Positions 61,891-64,000 of a stretch of DNA of 64,000 bases are shown here, piece after piece. The stretch is from Bacteroidota bacterium (GTDB lineage: Bacteria > Bacteroidota > Bacteroidia > Sphingobacteriales > Sphingobacteriaceae): assembly GCA_018266915.1 (NCBI GenBank), contig JAFDZM010000082.1, positions 1-64,000 on the forward strand, in the 5' to 3' direction. A model generated the notes under the pieces. The model was not told the DNA's origin and ran no database searches. It was given only the letters and a program-made list of their open reading frames with translations. The position numbers were made by a program, and so were the translations under genes. The first letter of the stretch is position 1. Each line of letters begins with the position of its first letter.

Positions 61891-64000
61891 ATGTACAAAA
61901 ATATTGCGCTGTCTATCTCAATTCTTTTAGTTTGTTTCGGTTTAAGTGCCAATGCCCAGGATGCTGATCCGTATATGGGTATTGTTCCGGCCCCGGTCTC
62001 TGTTAAAAAAGCTCCTGGTGAGTTTGTTTTAAGTCAGCAGACTGCCTTACTGACCGATAGTTTGAACAACAAAGCGGTACAATTCTTTACCGAATACCTG
62101 CACAGCAAGCTGAACCTTCGTAATGAGGCGAAATTAAATGCAGGTGAGAGTATAGCCAACAGCATTGTTTTTACCGAAAAAGGTACAGAAGCATTACCTG
62201 ATCAGGGCTATCGTTTAACGATCACTCCGCAGCAGGTCATTGTTGCCGGTAAAGGTGCGGGCTTATTCTATGGAATACAAACACTATTGCAATTGATCCC
62301 TGCCGATCACGGCGCGACGATAAAATTGCCGTGTGTTCAGATTGAAGATTATCCGCGTTTTGGTTACAGGGGCTTTATGCTGGATGTATGCCGTCATTTC
62401 TTCTCTGTCGAATTTGTTAAAAAGACCATCGACATGATGGCTTATTATAAACTGAATACTTTTCACTGGCACCTGACCGACGACCAGGGATGGCGCATCG
62501 AGATAAAAAAATATCCAAGATTGACCGAAATAGGCAGTCAGCGCGCACAGACCGTGATAGGTAATTATCATGACCGTACACCGCAGCAATTTGATAATAC
62601 ACCGTACGGAGGTTTCTATACACAAGATCAGATTCGCGAAGTAGTAAAATATGCTGCTGACAGGTATATCACCATTGTTCCTGAAATTGAAATGCCGGGA
62701 CATTCCATGGCTGCTTTGGCTGCATATCCTGAATTAAGCTGCGATCCGAGCAAAACTTATAAAACATACGAAACCTGGGGTGTAGTTAAAGACGTGTATT
62801 GCCCATCAGATAAGACCTTTGATTTTTTGGAGGATGTGTTGACAGAAGTAATGGAACTCTTCCCAAGCAAATACATCCACATCGGTGGCGATGAAGTGCC
62901 CAAAGATGCATGGAAGCAATCGGCATTCTGCCAAAAACTAATTAAAAAATTAAAGTTAAAGGATGAGGAGCAATTACAAAGTTATTTCATTCAGCGTATT
63001 GAGAAATTCGTGAACTCAAAAGGCCGGAGCATAATCGGCTGGGATGAAATACTGGAAGGCGGTCTGTCGCCAAACGCTACCGTAATGAGCTGGCGCGGAG
63101 AAGCAGGTGGTATCGCAGCGGCACGTCAAAATCACCATGTAATCATGACACCAGGTAGTGGCGGTTTATATTTAGATCATGCACAAAGCCGCAGTGGAGA
63201 ACCATTGAGCATTGGAGGATATTCACCGCTATCAGCTACTTATAGTTATAATCCGACTCCTGCCGTATTAACATCAGATCAACAGAAGTTCATTATTGGC
63301 GTACAGGCTAACCTGTGGACAGAATATATTCCAACTGAATCAAAAGTGGAATATATGTTATATCCGCGCTTACTGGCATTGTCAGAAGTGGCATGGACGC
63401 CTTTGGCTAATAAGAATTTTAAAGATTTTTCAGAAGTTCGTCTACCTGGTCAGTTAGCTTACCTGGATAAGAACAATTATAATTACCGTGTTCCTTTAGC
63501 AATAAACACACCGCAGGATACTATCATATTTGGCAGTTCATTAAATGTAACACTTAAATCACCGGTAGCGGGTGCTAAAATATATTACACCATAGACGGA
63601 TATACCCCACGCGAGACAGATATTGAGTATAGCAAGCCGATGACTTATGATGTGCCGCAAGATCAGTACCGTGAGCTGAAAACTATTGTGATTACCCCGA
63701 CCGGCAAACAAAGCCAGATAACACATACTACGGTATATAATAAGGGCTTATTGGCTCCGGTAACTTACCAGGGCAATTCACAGGGACTGAAATACCAGTT
63801 TATGCAAGGCACTTTTGATAATACTAACGACCTTTCAAAAGCTGCGGTGATCGATAGCGGTATCGCAAAAAGCTTTAATCCTGCCATATTGAAAAAGAAT
63901 AATCCTGGCTTTGGCGTAATATACAACGGTTTTATACGTATTGATGCTGATGGCCTTTACCAGTTCTCGACGCGTTCGGATGATGGATCGGTATTAGTGA
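61891..64000 (+). CDS. GH20 beta-N-acetylhexosaminidase, 3' end outside the window
   Basis: The partial protein (703 full codons seen) begins with a signal peptide (cleaved near SANAQ, about residue 22), then the GH20b domain (about 30-150), and the GH20 catalytic barrel (about 150-510) with FHWHLTDDQGW, EIEMPGHSMAAL and the catalytic Asp-Glu pair in HIGGDEVP. A chitobiase-type C-terminal region (about 540-620) and the start of a PA14-like domain (GFIRIDADGLYQFSTRSDDGS) follow. It removes terminal N-acetylhexosamines from glycans. The frame is open to the window end. Confidence 0.94.
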   Translation, partial: MYKNIALSISILLVCFGLSANAQDADPYMGIVPAPVSVKKAPGEFVLSQQTALLTDSLNNKAVQFFTEYLHSKLNLRNEAKLNAGESIANSIVFTEKGTEALPDQGYRLTITPQQVIVAGKGAGLFYGIQTLLQLIPADHGATIKLPCVQIEDYPRFGYRGFMLDVCRHFFSVEFVKKTIDMMAYYKLNTFHWHLTDDQGWRIEIKKYPRLTEIGSQRAQTVIGNYHDRTPQQFDNTPYGGFYTQDQIREVVKYAADRYITIVPEIEMPGHSMAALAAYPELSCDPSKTYKTYETWGVVKDVYCPSDKTFDFLEDVLTEVMELFPSKYIHIGGDEVPKDAWKQSAFCQKLIKKLKLKDEEQLQSYFIQRIEKFVNSKGRSIIGWDEILEGGLSPNATVMSWRGEAGGIAAARQNHHVIMTPGSGGLYLDHAQSRSGEPLSIGGYSPLSATYSYNPTPAVLTSDQQKFIIGVQANLWTEYIPTESKVEYMLYPRLLALSEVAWTPLANKNFKDFSEVRLPGQLAYLDKNNYNYRVPLAINTPQDTIIFGSSLNVTLKSPVAGAKIYYTIDGYTPRETDIEYSKPMTYDVPQDQYRELKTIVITPTGKQSQITHTTVYNKGLLAPVTYQGNSQGLKYQFMQGTFDNTNDLSKAAVIDSGIAKSFNPAILKKNNPGFGVIYNGFIRIDADGLYQFSTRSDDGSVLV

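Overview
The window is a chromosomal segment of a Bacteroidota bacterium. It most resembles the Sphingobacteriaceae, with a Mucilaginibacter-like genus as the best guess. The reasons are Bacteroidota-typical families (DUF5107/TPR, DUF3822 beside rsmD, the pyrE/NUDIX/coaD neighbourhood, a YXWGXW protein, ribosomal protein bTHX, the M16 pair), TAnnTTTG-type -7 promoter boxes, few Shine-Dalgarno sequences, and tRNAs without an encoded CCA. No IS element, prophage, CRISPR array or rRNA operon is visible. The only mobile trace is a decayed serine-recombinase end beside tRNA-Lys.

Layout. 0-5.4 kb: a secreted DUF5107/TPR protein, an M1 metallopeptidase and a small membrane protein. 5.4-10.2 kb (minus): a signalling operon with a TPR histidine kinase, a second kinase with a nearly identical core, a lone receiver and a receiver-class III cyclase fusion. 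10.3-14.7 kb: a YitT-family protein, a GT-C-like membrane TPR protein, a half-size DMT protein and a GT2 glycosyltransferase. 14.9-19.1 kb: a two-domain GT4 enzyme tail-to-tail with a GH130 phosphorylase-like enzyme, plus a small orphan protein. 19.4-29.5 kb: three co-directional kinases, led by a 1884-residue cytosolic hybrid kinase with about nine tandem HAMP units and three receivers. 29.5-30.5 kb: gene-poor tRNA-Lys integration scar. 30.6-46.2 kb: housekeeping and conserved genes (J-like/SH3 protein, YbiT-type ABC-F, SRPBCC, pyrE, NUDIX, coaD, deoxyribosyltransferase-like protein, nudK with a divergent DeoR-type regulator, rsmD/DUF3822, RecD2-like helicase, a membrane kinase, clpB, a DUF1080-like protein, DUF2461). 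46.2-64 kb: a YXWGXW protein, HEAT-like twins, an M16 peptidase pair, SMI1/KNR4, guaB, a LOG-family protein, cupin, tRNA-Thr, DUF488, DUF1801, a CoA carboxyltransferase, two small membrane proteins, an M19 dipeptidase, trxB, bTHX and a GH20 hexosaminidase that runs off the right edge.

How the genes may work together. Signalling is unusually dense, with six histidine kinases and two separate response regulators. The 5.4-10.2 kb operon looks like a phosphorelay ending in cAMP synthesis. The 14.9-29.5 kb block puts a cytosolic glycoside-synthesising enzyme and a phosphorolytic enzyme beside a poly-HAMP kinase whose architecture recalls fungal group III osmosensing kinases. An intracellular mannoside or osmolyte cycle is a testable but unproven reading. 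Other points of note are a set of intergenic imperfect palindromes built from short repeated words, an exactly 10-bp-periodic candidate operator between nudK and its regulator, an ABC-F protein with one composite ATP site lost on both sides, and a J-like domain with QPD in place of HPD.
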